Shown here in pieces: positions 42,360-51,870 of a DNA stretch of 64,000 nucleotides. This DNA is from UBA1783 sp033808805 (GTDB lineage Bacteria > Bacillota_I > Bacilli_A > Erysipelotrichales > Erysipelotrichaceae). Below the pieces are notes generated by a model. It worked only from the letters and a program-made list of their open reading frames with translations, was not told the origin of the DNA and ran no database searches. The stretch covers positions 124,001 to 188,000 of the forward strand of contig JAPXMY010000002.1 of NCBI GenBank assembly GCA_033808805.1, in the 5' to 3' direction. How positions within the stretch are numbered: position 1 is the first letter of the stretch; every line of letters begins with the position of its first letter. Both the position numbers and the translations under genes were made by a program.

Positions 42360-44984
42360 ATGAAACAATTAACAGGTGATCAAGTAAGACAAATGTTTTT
42401 AGATTATTTTGCAAGTCATGGTCATATGGTAGAGCCAGGAGCTTCTTTAGTGCCACATAATGACCCAACTTTACTATGGATAAATTCTGGCGTAGCAGCT
42501 TTAAAGAAGTATTTTGATGGAACTGAAAAACCAAAAAATAAAAGAATTACCAATGCTCAAAAATCAATAAGAACCAATGATATTGAAAATGTTGGTAAAA
42601 CTGCCAGACACCATACCTTTTTTGAAATGCTGGGCAATTTTTCAATAGGTGATTACTTTAAGAAAGAAGCTATCTTTTATGCTTGGGATTTTTTAACCAA
42701 TAAGGATTGGATTGGCTTTGATAAAGATAGATTATATGTTTCAGTATATATTGATGATGAGGAAGCTTATGACATCTGGGTAAATGAAATAGGTCTTAAT
42801 CCAGAACGTATCTTGAAATCAGAAGATAACTATTGGCAGATTGGTGTAGGACCATGTGGACCTAACAGTGAGATTTTCTATGATAGAGGAGAAAAATATG
42901 ACCCTGAAGGATTAGGAGAAAAACTATTCTTTGAAGAAATGGAAAATGATAGATATATTGAAGTATGGAATGTTGTCTTCTCACAATACAATGCTGAAGA
43001 AGGTGTTGACAGAAAAGACTATAAGGAATTGCCACAAAAAAATATTGATACTGGAATGGGTCTGGAAAGACTGGTCTCGATTGTTCAGGATGGAGAAACA
43101 AACTTTGATACTGATTTGTTTTTGCCGATTATCAGAACTACTGAAAAAATGACTTCAAAAAAATATGAAGGTGAAAACAAGATGGCATACAGAGTAATTG
43201 CTGACCACATCAGAACAGTAACGTTTGCCTTAGCTGATGGAGCTACTTTTTCCAATGAAGGTAGAGGGTATATTTTACGCCGTGTTTTAAGAAGAGCTAT
43301 CAGATATGGTAAACATTTAGATATTAAGGGTGCCTATATGTATAAACTTGTTTCAGTAGTAGCTGAAATCATGAAGGAATACTATCCATATCTAATGGAA
43401 AAGATTGATTATGTTCAAATATTGGTTAAGGCAGAAGAGGAAAGATTTGATACAACCTTAAGTGAGGGAGAAAAGATTTTACAGTCTTATCTGCAAGACA
43501 ATACTTCAAAAGTTTTAGATGGAGAAGTAGTTTTCAAGTTATATGATACCTATGGTTTCCCATTGGAATTAACCAAAGAAATTGCTGAAGAAAAAGGTTT
43601 AACAGTTGATCAGAAGGGCTTTGATGAACAGATGGCATTACAAAGAGAAAGAGCAAGAAGTGCCAGAAGTGATGATCAGTCAATGAGTAAGCAATCAGTT
43701 GATTTAATGAATTTTACTAGAGAAAGTAAATTTGTTGGCTACACTCAAGACGAAAACAAATCTAAAGTAATCGGTATATTTAAAAATGGCGAAAAGGTTG
43801 ATATTTTAACCGATTCAGGAGAAGTAGTATTTGAAGAAACCTCTTTCTATGCCGAAAGTGGTGGACAGATTTATGATACGGGTATTATTTTCAATGAAGA
43901 TACTCAACTGGAAGTCGTTAAAGTTTCTAAGGCTCCATTGAAACAGCATTTACATAGTGTTAAAGTCAATAAAGGACAGGTTAAAGTTGGCGATGAATTT
44001 ACTTTAAAAATCAATCTGGAAGATAGAAACCTGATCAGAGCGAATCACTCAAGTTTGCATCTGCTGCATGCAGCTTTACACAAGGTTGTTGGAGCACACG
44101 TTAATCAGGCTGGATCTTTTGTCTGTAAAGATTATGGACGTTTTGATTTTACTCACTATGAAAAATTGACTGATAGTCAGATTAAAGAGATAGAAAGACT
44201 GGTTAATGAAAATATTTCTAAGAAACTTCAGGTTGTAACAGAATTAATGTCAATTGAGGCAGCAAAGAATTCTGGTGCAGTGGCTTTATTTGATGAAAAA
44301 TACGATGATGAAGTCAGAGTGGTATCAATGGGAGAATTCTCTAAGGAATTATGTGGTGGAACTCATGTAGCCAATACCAGTGAAGTTGGTATTTTCAAGA
44401 TTATTTCTGAAGAATCAATTGGCTCAGGAATCAGACGTATTACTTCAAAAACAAACTTCAAAGCATATGAAGAATACTTATCTTTACAACAGCTGTTAGA
44501 ATCTCTGGCAGTTGATTTAAGAGTTAACAGTATTACCAAGGTTAGTGAAAAACTACAGCAGGTATTAAAAGAAAACAGTGATTTAAATAAGGAAATCAGT
44601 GAATTAAAAGATAAGCTTAGTGCTTTTGCCAGTGAGAATCTGGTTAACGAATATGTTGAAGCTGATGGACTTAAGATAATTATTTCTAAAGTGGATGTAG
44701 ATAACAGTGAACTGAAAACACTGGCTCAGACATTGGTTGAAAAATTAAAAGATGCTGTAGCATTTATCTATACTGCTGATGAAGGAAAAATTTTATTTAC
44801 TGCTGCCTGCAGTAAAAGCGCCATTGCCAAAGGAATAAAGGCATCTGATCTGGTTAAGAGTGCAGCTGTAATCTGTGGAGGCAATGGTGGAGGAAGACCA
44901 GATTTAGCAAGTGCTGGTGGTAAAGATACCAGCAAGCTTACAGAAGCAATAAATAAAATTAAAGAAATATGTAAGGTAAATTAA
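42360..44984 (+). CDS. alaS: Alanyl-tRNA synthetase
   Basis: An 874-residue class II synthetase. Catalytic domain at the N terminus (INSGVAALKKYF, KTARHHTFFEMLGNFS), tRNA-recognition domain, then the editing domain with zinc ligands HSSLHLLH and CGGTH, and a C-terminal coiled-coil/DHHA1 part with the Gly-rich CGGNGGGRPDLA. All expected parts are present at normal length. GGAGG sits seven bases before ATG 42360. Controlled by the T-box upstream. Confidence 0.97.
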   Translation: MKQLTGDQVRQMFLDYFASHGHMVEPGASLVPHNDPTLLWINSGVAALKKYFDGTEKPKNKRITNAQKSIRTNDIENVGKTARHHTFFEMLGNFSIGDYFKKEAIFYAWDFLTNKDWIGFDKDRLYVSVYIDDEEAYDIWVNEIGLNPERILKSEDNYWQIGVGPCGPNSEIFYDRGEKYDPEGLGEKLFFEEMENDRYIEVWNVVFSQYNAEEGVDRKDYKELPQKNIDTGMGLERLVSIVQDGETNFDTDLFLPIIRTTEKMTSKKYEGENKMAYRVIADHIRTVTFALADGATFSNEGRGYILRRVLRRAIRYGKHLDIKGAYMYKLVSVVAEIMKEYYPYLMEKIDYVQILVKAEEERFDTTLSEGEKILQSYLQDNTSKVLDGEVVFKLYDTYGFPLELTKEIAEEKGLTVDQKGFDEQMALQRERARSARSDDQSMSKQSVDLMNFTRESKFVGYTQDENKSKVIGIFKNGEKVDILTDSGEVVFEETSFYAESGGQIYDTGIIFNEDTQLEVVKVSKAPLKQHLHSVKVNKGQVKVGDEFTLKINLEDRNLIRANHSSLHLLHAALHKVVGAHVNQAGSFVCKDYGRFDFTHYEKLTDSQIKEIERLVNENISKKLQVVTELMSIEAAKNSGAVALFDEKYDDEVRVVSMGEFSKELCGGTHVANTSEVGIFKIISEESIGSGIRRITSKTNFKAYEEYLSLQQLLESLAVDLRVNSITKVSEKLQQVLKENSDLNKEISELKDKLSAFASENLVNEYVEADGLKIIISKVDVDNSELKTLAQTLVEKLKDAVAFIYTADEGKILFTAACSKSAIAKGIKASDLVKSAAVICGGNGGGRPDLASAGGKDTSKLTEAINKIKEICKVN

Positions 44985-45035
44985 TCTTTAATTTTAAGGG
45001 AGTATTTAGTAAAATAGTATAAGGAGGTTTCATTT

Positions 45036-45296
45036 ATGGTTAGAAAAGATACAGCAACAAGAGTGTTTGATTCAGATGAGCTGAAACAAGCCAATATTAA
45101 ACACATTATTACAACTGTTAATGAAGCGTTAAAAGAACGTGGATATAATTCAGTAACTCAACTTGTCGGCTATTTGATAACGAACGATCCGGCATACATT
45201 TCAAGTTACAAAAATTCTAGAACATTAATCCAAACAGTAGACCGTGATGAAATTTTAAAAGAGATTGTCAGGAGCTATCTAGCTAAAGATGAATAA
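45036..45296 (+). CDS. ireB: IreB/ReoM family regulatory phosphoprotein
   Basis: An 86-residue protein that matches IreB (DUF965): ATRVFDSDE near the N terminus, HIITTVNEALKERGYN and QLVGYLITNDPAYISSYKNSR. In enterococci and Listeria a threonine near the N terminus is phosphorylated by the PASTA kinase (IreK/PrkA), and the protein controls cell-wall precursor synthesis via ClpP/MurA. Here Thr6 or Thr8 are candidates. It overlaps ruvX by eight bases. AAGGAGG gives a firm start. Confidence 0.92.
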   Translation: MVRKDTATRVFDSDELKQANIKHIITTVNEALKERGYNSVTQLVGYLITNDPAYISSYKNSRTLIQTVDRDEILKEIVRSYLAKDE

Positions 45297-45708
45297 GGTT
45301 ATGGGCTTGGATTTGGGCAGCAAAACATGTGGTGTCGCCTTAAGCGACACTTTAGGTATGCTTGCTTCAGCATTTGAAACTATCAGATTTGAAGAAGATG
45401 ACTATCAGACATGTTTAAATAAGGTCTGTGAGATAATTGACGCTAATAAAGTTGAAAAAGTTGTTTTAGGTTTGCCTAAGCATATGAACGGTGATGAGGG
45501 TATAAGAGCTGAAATATCACGAAACTTTAAGGCTATGCTTGAAGAGGCTAGAAATGTAAATGTTATTTTGTGGGATGAACGTCTATCAACTGTCAGTGCT
45601 CAAAAAAGCATGATTTCAGCTAACATGAATCGCAAAAAAAGAAAAAAAATGATTGACACCATGGCTGCTGTGGTAATATTGCAGGGCTACTTGGATACAA
45701 TATACTAG
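45289..45708 (+). CDS. ruvX: Holliday junction resolvase-like RuvX (YqgF)
   Basis: A 139-residue RNase H-fold protein. MGLDLGSKTCGVALSD holds the first acidic residue, VVLGLPKHMNG the second region, and DERLSTVSAQ the third. Members process 16S rRNA ends or Holliday junctions. It lies between ireB and a DUF1292 gene, the usual Firmicutes order. Confidence 0.93.
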   Translation: MNKVMGLDLGSKTCGVALSDTLGMLASAFETIRFEEDDYQTCLNKVCEIIDANKVEKVVLGLPKHMNGDEGIRAEISRNFKAMLEEARNVNVILWDERLSTVSAQKSMISANMNRKKRKKMIDTMAAVVILQGYLDTIY

Positions 45709-45719
45709 GAGGTACTTTT

Positions 45720-45980
45720 ATGGATGAAAGAACATTATATGTAACTACTTCAGATGGCGAGGAGATAGAGATGACAATTTTGTTTACTTTTGACAGTGAG
45801 CAATATGGTAAATCTTATGTCCTGTTTTATGATGAAGAAGATCAGACAGGTGAAACATATGCGATGAGTTATGATGAAAAAGGTAACTTGGAAGCAATTG
45901 AAGATGAAGATGAATGGCAAATGATTTACGAAGTATTTGAGGTGTTCCAGGATGGCCAAGAACAAGAAGAACAGGACTAA
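45720..45980 (+). CDS. DUF1292 protein (YrzB-like)
   Basis: An 86-residue acidic protein of the DUF1292 family, with FTFDSEQYGKSYVLFYDEED and a C-terminal IEDEDEW. Function unknown. It overlaps the mltG start by 29 bases. Confidence 0.88.
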   Translation: MDERTLYVTTSDGEEIEMTILFTFDSEQYGKSYVLFYDEEDQTGETYAMSYDEKGNLEAIEDEDEWQMIYEVFEVFQDGQEQEEQD

Positions 45981-47016
45981 GGTTGTATTAATAGTAGTTT
46001 TGGCCTTGTTAATTGCTTTTGCTGGAGGCTTTGCTTTCCTGTATAAAAGCTATTTAAATGGCTTGAAACCGGTCTCAGAAGTATCTGAACCAGCAGCATT
46101 CATAGTTGATGAGGGTTCAACAATGGATGATATCATTAACAAACTTTATGATGAAGGATTTATCAGAGATACTAGAATTGCCAAGATTTATGTAAAACTA
46201 AACAAAGTCAATGATTATTATGCTGGAAACTTTCTATTAGATAAAAACATGAGTGTTGAGCAGATATTTGAGACGCTTTCTGATGTGACTAAAGCTTCCA
46301 GGGAAGAAGTTCTGGTAACTATCCCAGATGGTTCCTGGGCCAAACATGCTGCCGCCTACATAGCTGAAAAAACAAATTTGACAGCGGAAGAAATTTTGCA
46401 GAAATGGAATGATGTTGACTACATTTATCAATTGATTGATAAATATGAGTTTTTAACTGAAGAAGTATTTAATTCAGAGCATTGTTTTTTAGAAGGGTAT
46501 ATCTTTCCAGAAACATACAGCTTCTTTGTTAACACTACTGTTGAACAGGTGACAGAAAAAATATTGGACTATCAAAACGAGATTTATTTAAAATATAAAG
46601 ATGAAATTAAGGCATCTGGATATACAGTTCATGAAATCTATACTTTGGCCAGTGTGATTCTTTTTGAAGTAAGTAATGAAGAAGATATGTATCTGGTTTC
46701 AAGTGTGTTCCATAACCGTTTAAATGATGGATGGAAATTACAGTCATCAGTTACCGTATGCTATGCCTTGTATACCTATGATTCTTGGGAAGATTGTGAA
46801 AGTGATGTAACAATTAAATCAGATTACAATACTTACCTGATTGATGGTTTGCCAGTAGGGCCGGTCAGTAATACTAATGAAATGGCTTTAAAAGCAACTT
46901 TGAATCCTGCTGAAAGCAATTATTATTTCTTTGTTAATGATATCAGCACTGGTAAAGCGCATTTTGCGGAAACTTACGAAGAACATCAAAAAAACGTTTA
47001 CAAGTATTTGTATTAG
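45952..47016 (+). CDS. mltG: Endolytic transglycosylase MltG-like protein
   Basis: A 354-residue protein with an N-terminal membrane anchor (VLIVVLALLIAFAGGFAFLY), an extracellular LysM-like part and the YceG/MltG catalytic domain. MltG cuts nascent glycan strands and ends their synthesis. The catalytic region reads TLASVILFEVSNEED, where relatives usually have ASIIEKEA: the first Glu is replaced by Leu, the second is kept. SSVFHNRL and YNTYLIDGLPVGPVSN are normal. The start is ATG 45952; the longer frame begins with a TTG at 45937. Confidence 0.88.
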   Translation: MAKNKKNRTKVVLIVVLALLIAFAGGFAFLYKSYLNGLKPVSEVSEPAAFIVDEGSTMDDIINKLYDEGFIRDTRIAKIYVKLNKVNDYYAGNFLLDKNMSVEQIFETLSDVTKASREEVLVTIPDGSWAKHAAAYIAEKTNLTAEEILQKWNDVDYIYQLIDKYEFLTEEVFNSEHCFLEGYIFPETYSFFVNTTVEQVTEKILDYQNEIYLKYKDEIKASGYTVHEIYTLASVILFEVSNEEDMYLVSSVFHNRLNDGWKLQSSVTVCYALYTYDSWEDCESDVTIKSDYNTYLIDGLPVGPVSNTNEMALKATLNPAESNYYFFVNDISTGKAHFAETYEEHQKNVYKYLY

Positions 47017-47028
47017 GAGATGAAAGAT

Positions 47029-47667
47029 ATGGCTAGACCGACAATTATTGGAATCGCTGGTGGTAGTGCAAGCGGAAAAACTTCAATCGCTCAATTACTG
47101 AAAGAGACTTATGATGATTATAAGTCAGTCATTATTTTAAGACAGGATGACTATTATAAGGATCAGACTCACTTACCTTTTGCGGAAAGATTAAAAACAA
47201 ACTATGACCATCCTTTTGCTTTTGATACCGATTTGCTTATCGAACAGCTGGAAATGTTGATTAATGGCAAGTCAATTGAAAAACCAACCTATGATTATGT
47301 AAATCATACCAGAAGTGCAATAACCGAGGTGGTCAATCCTGCAGATGTTATCGTACTTGAAGGATTGTTTGTTTTGCATGATGAAGCAATAAGAGAAAAA
47401 CTAGATATGAAGATTTATGTAGATACCGATGCAGATGTTCGTTTTATCAGAAGATTAAAACGTGATGTTACCGAAAGAGGAAGAACATTAGAAAATGTCT
47501 GCGATCAATATTTAAATACTGTCAGAGTAATGCATAATGCCTTTGTTGAACCAAGTAAAAGATATGCTGATTTGATTATTCCGGAAGGTTCACATAATCT
47601 GGTGGCTATGGATTTATTGAAAACAAAGATCTACAGCATCATAGCTAATAATATGAACTTAGGTTGA
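47029..47667 (+). CDS. udk: Uridine kinase
   Basis: A 212-residue kinase with P-loop GIAGGSASGKTSIA, QDDYYKD and DHPFAFDTDLL. It phosphorylates uridine and cytidine in salvage. AGGAG (47015-47019) is nine bases before ATG 47029; the in-frame ATG at 47020 touches the ribosome site. Confidence 0.95.
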   Translation: MARPTIIGIAGGSASGKTSIAQLLKETYDDYKSVIILRQDDYYKDQTHLPFAERLKTNYDHPFAFDTDLLIEQLEMLINGKSIEKPTYDYVNHTRSAITEVVNPADVIVLEGLFVLHDEAIREKLDMKIYVDTDADVRFIRRLKRDVTERGRTLENVCDQYLNTVRVMHNAFVEPSKRYADLIIPEGSHNLVAMDLLKTKIYSIIANNMNLG

Positions 47668-47691
47668 TTTAAATTACAGTTATGATATAAT
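47664..47691 (+). promoter_or_regulatory. greA promoter
   Basis: TTGATT (47664-47669) and TATAAT (47686-47691) are 16 bases apart, with a TG one base before the -10 (extended). Confidence 0.7.
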
Positions 47692-47709
47692 ACCTAAAGA
47701 CTAAATGGA

Positions 47710-48396
47710 GTGATGAAAATGGATGAAAATAAAGTTATCGCCCTTACAATAGAAGGCTTAAACAAATTAGAAAAAGAACAGATTAAACTTTTACATATTG
47801 ACCGTGTTCAGGTAGTAGAAGAATTAAAAGCAGCCAGATCACAGGGAGATTTAAGTGAAAACGCTGATTATGATGCAGCTAGAGACCGTCAGGCTAGAGT
47901 TGAGGCAACAATCAAGGAGAATGATTATGTCTTGACAAATTTTGAATTGATTGACCTTGATGAACAAACCAGTAGAAATAAATTACAGCAGGAACTGGAA
48001 GTTTTAAGAGAGGATAAAGTTGTTGTCAATGATGAAATTGCTGAAGCTAAGAAAAATGGTGTTGGCGATGATAATAAAGAATTATTTGAAATTGTTGACA
48101 GACTTGCGGAAATTGAAACAAGAATCAGAATTATCGAATATGCTTTAAAAAATGAAACTACTAAAAAGTCTGGTAAAAAGACTGTCAAGTTAGGATCAAA
48201 AGTCGTTATTCTGACTTTAGATGAGGAAGAAGAGGAAGAGTATACAATTGTGGGAACTGTTGAAGCAGATCCAATAAATGGTAAGATTTCTAACGAAACA
48301 CCACTGGCAATTGCCTTATTGGACCGTAAGGTTGGAGATACAGTAACGGTCTTTGTCTCTCATCCTTATAAAGTTCAGATTAAAAAGATTGATTAG
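47710..48396 (+). CDS. greA: Transcription elongation factor GreA with duplicated N-terminal coiled coil
   Basis: A 228-residue GreA; the family is normally about 158. Residues 19-77 form the usual antiparallel coiled coil with the acidic tip GDLSENADY, which reaches into the RNA polymerase channel to stimulate transcript cleavage. Residues 91-148 are a second copy: with a constant offset of 71, many residues match without gaps (D31/D102, E38/E109, A42/A113, G46/G117, N51/N122, R60/R131, E65/E136, Y73/Y144, N77/N148). Its tip is GVGDDN. The C-terminal FKBP-like domain (LGSKVVI..., ISNETPLAIALL) is single and normal. The start may be 47710 or 47719 (MDENK). Confidence 0.93.
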   Translation: MMKMDENKVIALTIEGLNKLEKEQIKLLHIDRVQVVEELKAARSQGDLSENADYDAARDRQARVEATIKENDYVLTNFELIDLDEQTSRNKLQQELEVLREDKVVVNDEIAEAKKNGVGDDNKELFEIVDRLAEIETRIRIIEYALKNETTKKSGKKTVKLGSKVVILTLDEEEEEEYTIVGTVEADPINGKISNETPLAIALLDRKVGDTVTVFVSHPYKVQIKKID

Positions 48397-48427
48397 GACA
48401 AAGCAAATCAAGAAACAAGTATGAAGT

Positions 48428-48901
48428 ATGAAAATACTTTCAAACATGTTTCTTTTTTTATTGTTTTTTTTACTTGTTATTTCCAATGAACCAAAGTTGG
48501 AATTTTTAAATATGGTCAATCAGACAATAGAGGTCAATGTTAAAGGCAGTGCTGTAAAAGATGAGGTTTTAATATTGAAAAAAGGAAGTACCATAGCAGA
48601 TCTACTGGAAATTGTTGATGTCGATGATGATGTTGATTTATCCTGCTTAAATCAGACAACAGTATTGAAAAATAATGATGTAATTATTTTAGATAAAAAA
48701 GAAGAAATAGAAAAAATATCAATTAACAGTGCTGATTTAAATCAGCTGATGGAAATACCATATGTAGGGGAGAAGACGGCCTTACTTATAATTGAGTATC
48801 GAACTACCCATGGAAGTTTTAAAACTTTAGAAGAAATTATGGAAATAAAGGGAATCGGACCAAAAAAGTATGAAAAAATGAAGGATTATATCAGATTATG
48901 A
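48428..48901 (+). CDS. comEA: Competence protein ComEA-like
   Basis: A 157-residue protein: an N-terminal membrane anchor (FLFLLFFLLVIS), an SLBB-like region (VNVKGSAVKDEVLILKKGS) and a C-terminal helix-hairpin-helix DNA-binding domain (INSADLNQLMEIPYVGEKTA). It binds incoming DNA on the outer face. The TGA stop overlaps the ATG of comEC by three bases (ATGA at 48898). Confidence 0.92.
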   Translation: MKILSNMFLFLLFFLLVISNEPKLEFLNMVNQTIEVNVKGSAVKDEVLILKKGSTIADLLEIVDVDDDVDLSCLNQTTVLKNNDVIILDKKEEIEKISINSADLNQLMEIPYVGEKTALLIIEYRTTHGSFKTLEEIMEIKGIGPKKYEKMKDYIRL

Positions 48902-50817
48902 TTTTAATATCTGCTTTATCAGTCATCATCATAGGATTATTTAATGCTTTTAAAAGTAGAATAATTGCTTCGATAATCATTATAGGTTTATTGCCTTTTT
49001 TTAGTGATAGAAAAAATAGATTTATCAGTAGTCTGATTATTGTATCTTTTGTACTTGTTTCGTATCCTGTAGAAAAAACCTTCTTTAAAACTGGAAGGGT
49101 TGTAGAGATAAGAAATAATTACTACCTGCTAAGCAATGGTCTTGATAAAGTAATTTTATATACCGCCGAAAATCTTTCTTTAGATGATAAAGTAATCGTT
49201 AATCAGGAAGTTAAGGAAATAAATTATTACAATAATTTTAATTTTTCTACCTATAAGGACTATTGTTTAGCCAATAATATAATTGGTTCTGTTTCCTTAA
49301 AGGAAGTGAAGATAAAAAGAGCTGAATTTTCGATCAGGAAAATAATATATGATAAGTGCCTTAAGAGTTCCAACAAATGGGTTTTACAACTATTGTTTAA
49401 GAACTCAATGGAAATAGACAGTGATAAAAAATATTTTATTACCCAATCATCGCTACATCTTTCTTTTTTTGTCAGCTTTTTAACCAGTATCCTGTCATTA
49501 TTTTTTTACGATAAAATTACAAACAGAATAGTTTTCATACTGGTGTTTTTGCTGGGTTTATTTTTTAATTTTCCCTATGGCTATATCAGAATTTTGATTG
49601 GTCTGGCATTGTTAAACATTATAGAAGATAAAAGGAAAAGACTGGCTTATGAAATACTATTGCTGGCTTTCTATAAACCATATTATATAAAATCCATCAG
49701 TTTTCTGATTCCTGTCGGTATTAAAATAATCAGCTGTTTTATAAAAGAAAAAAGGCAAATATTAATTTATATTTATATTATGATAATTCAGCTTTATTTT
49801 TATGGTCAGGCTGATTTATTTTCAATTTTAAGTTTTGTATTTTTAAAATCGATATTTGGATTAGTTTATTTGTTGGCCTTAGCAGTTTGTTTTTTGCCAA
49901 TTGATATCAATATTGATAACCTGTTGCTTTCTTTTTTAGAAAAAATAGATAACATGCCTAAACTGTGTTTAACTGGATCTTTTAATCTGCTACTATTGCT
50001 GACAATGATAGTTCTGGCTGTCAAATATTTTGAATCGATAAAAAACAGATATCTTTTAGGCTTGATTCTGGTTTTGATCGTTAACAATAATCGTTTGCTG
50101 TTTTCACCAATCTATACTGTTACTTTTTTAGATGTTGGACAAGGTGACTGCAGCCTGATTACTTTTCCTTTTTCCAGTGCAGGTTTACTGATTGATGTTG
50201 GCGGAAATGTATACAAAGATATAAGTAAAGATATCACGATTCCTTATTTGAACCGCTTAAGTATAAAAAGTGTTGATGTTATAGTATCTCATGATGATTA
50301 TGATCACTGTGGAGCATTGGGTTCATTGATAGAAAATTTTAATGTTGGAAATGTTTATCGAAAAAAAGAAGAGAAATTTGTTTTTAAAAACCTCGATGTT
50401 TATACCTTGCTTTCAGATGAAGAGTTTGATGACAACAATGATAATTCACTTATTTCCTATTTTAAAATCAATCAGTTTTACTTTCTATATTTGGGAGATA
50501 TCTCAAAAACTGTGGAATATAGGCTGGTTGAAAAATATGATAATTTACAGATCGATGTTTTAAAACTTTCGCATCACGGTTCTGATACCTCAACCAGTGA
50601 AAAAATGCTGTCAGCCTGTCAGATACCGATCGCCATAATTTCCGCTGGAAGAAATAACTTTTTTAATCATCCTTCTATCGCAGTTATAGACAGATTAAAG
50701 CAGTATAACGTTTTTTGTTTATCAACTAAAGAAAGTCATGCCATCAGATTTTATATTTTTAATCATTTGCTTATTTATCAAACATCTTCAGGTCAACTCG
50801 GTTTTCTTTTGAAGTAA
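48898..50817 (+). CDS. comEC: DNA internalization channel ComEC
   Basis: A 639-residue polytopic protein that lets single-stranded DNA across the membrane. The N-terminal OB-like region, the ComEC/Rec2 multi-helix core and a C-terminal metallo-beta-lactamase-like domain (TFLDVGQGDCSLI, VSHDDYDHCGA, LKLSHHGSDTS) are visible. With comEA this suggests potential natural transformation. Confidence 0.92.
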   Translation: MILISALSVIIIGLFNAFKSRIIASIIIIGLLPFFSDRKNRFISSLIIVSFVLVSYPVEKTFFKTGRVVEIRNNYYLLSNGLDKVILYTAENLSLDDKVIVNQEVKEINYYNNFNFSTYKDYCLANNIIGSVSLKEVKIKRAEFSIRKIIYDKCLKSSNKWVLQLLFKNSMEIDSDKKYFITQSSLHLSFFVSFLTSILSLFFYDKITNRIVFILVFLLGLFFNFPYGYIRILIGLALLNIIEDKRKRLAYEILLLAFYKPYYIKSISFLIPVGIKIISCFIKEKRQILIYIYIMIIQLYFYGQADLFSILSFVFLKSIFGLVYLLALAVCFLPIDINIDNLLLSFLEKIDNMPKLCLTGSFNLLLLLTMIVLAVKYFESIKNRYLLGLILVLIVNNNRLLFSPIYTVTFLDVGQGDCSLITFPFSSAGLLIDVGGNVYKDISKDITIPYLNRLSIKSVDVIVSHDDYDHCGALGSLIENFNVGNVYRKKEEKFVFKNLDVYTLLSDEEFDDNNDNSLISYFKINQFYFLYLGDISKTVEYRLVEKYDNLQIDVLKLSHHGSDTSTSEKMLSACQIPIAIISAGRNNFFNHPSIAVIDRLKQYNVFCLSTKESHAIRFYIFNHLLIYQTSSGQLGFLLK

Positions 50818-50845
50818 TATGTTATAATTAATTACGGAGTAAAAT

Positions 50846-51868
50846 ATGAATTATTTATTGACAGGTAAAGAAAGTTTCGATTTAAAACAGAGGAAAAATG
50901 AATTGATTGAAAAACTGGTAGGAAAAGATAACCAGCTGGCAGTTAGCATTTTTCGTGGTCATGATGAAGTAAATATTGATGATGTTATAGATGACTGCAA
51001 TATGATCCCTTTTTTATCATCACATAAGGTCGTTGTTTTAGAAAATCCAAAGTTTTTAACTGTTAAATCGAAAGATGATGCCAAAGAAGATGAAAAAGCT
51101 GATGTTAAAGATCAGGAAAAGGAAGATAGAGATTTTCAACGCTATAAGGTAGATGCTGATAAACTGCTGGAGTATTTAAAACAACCACATGAAACAACAA
51201 CCCTGATTATAGTCTTTGATTCTCTGGATAATCCCAATAGAAAATTTATCAGTATGTTAGCACCTTATATAAAGCACGAAAAATTTGATCTTCTATCGGA
51301 TGAAGAATTTAAAAAGTTTGTATCTGATGACCTTGTTAAAAACAAAGTCCAGATAGACAGTGAAGCTTTAAATGAACTGTTAGACAGATTGCCAAATTCA
51401 AAAGAAAACTGGCAAAGAGAAATAGAAAAATTAATACTTTATCCCCAGAAGGTTACAGTAGAAGTGGTTGAAAGTTTGGTAAGTCGTCCATTGGAAGACA
51501 ATGCTTTTGAGCTGACAAATGCCTTATTCTCCAACAATTTATCTAAGGCTCTCAGTGTTTTTAATGATTTAACAGTTAATAGAATAGAAGTCTATGGTTT
51601 GATTGGCTTGATAAGTACTTCACTTAGAATGATGAGCCAGGTCTTGATGTTAACTGAAATGGGAAAAAAAGATAATGAGATAGCTTCAATGCTTAACATT
51701 TCACGAGGCAGGCTGTACTATATAAAAAGGGATATTAAAAACAAAAGCTGCAAAGAAATTTTAGAGGTATTGAATAATCTGTCACAGCTGGATCAGGATA
51801 TAAAAAGTGGTAAAATTGACGGACAGACAGGATTAGAATTATTTATTATTAAAACAATCAGAGGTTGA
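50846..51868 (+). CDS. holA: DNA polymerase III delta subunit
   Basis: A 340-residue clamp-loader subunit of the HolA/YqeN family. An N-terminal domain with YLLTGKESFDLKQRKNEL, a middle helical region and a C-terminal collar domain (AFELTNALFSNNLSKALSV). A Lys/Asp/Glu-rich insertion lies at residues about 73-95. It opens the sliding clamp. Its usual place after comEC supports it. Confidence 0.92.
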   Translation: MNYLLTGKESFDLKQRKNELIEKLVGKDNQLAVSIFRGHDEVNIDDVIDDCNMIPFLSSHKVVVLENPKFLTVKSKDDAKEDEKADVKDQEKEDRDFQRYKVDADKLLEYLKQPHETTTLIIVFDSLDNPNRKFISMLAPYIKHEKFDLLSDEEFKKFVSDDLVKNKVQIDSEALNELLDRLPNSKENWQREIEKLILYPQKVTVEVVESLVSRPLEDNAFELTNALFSNNLSKALSVFNDLTVNRIEVYGLIGLISTSLRMMSQVLMLTEMGKKDNEIASMLNISRGRLYYIKRDIKNKSCKEILEVLNNLSQLDQDIKSGKIDGQTGLELFIIKTIRG

Positions 51869-51870
51869 TT

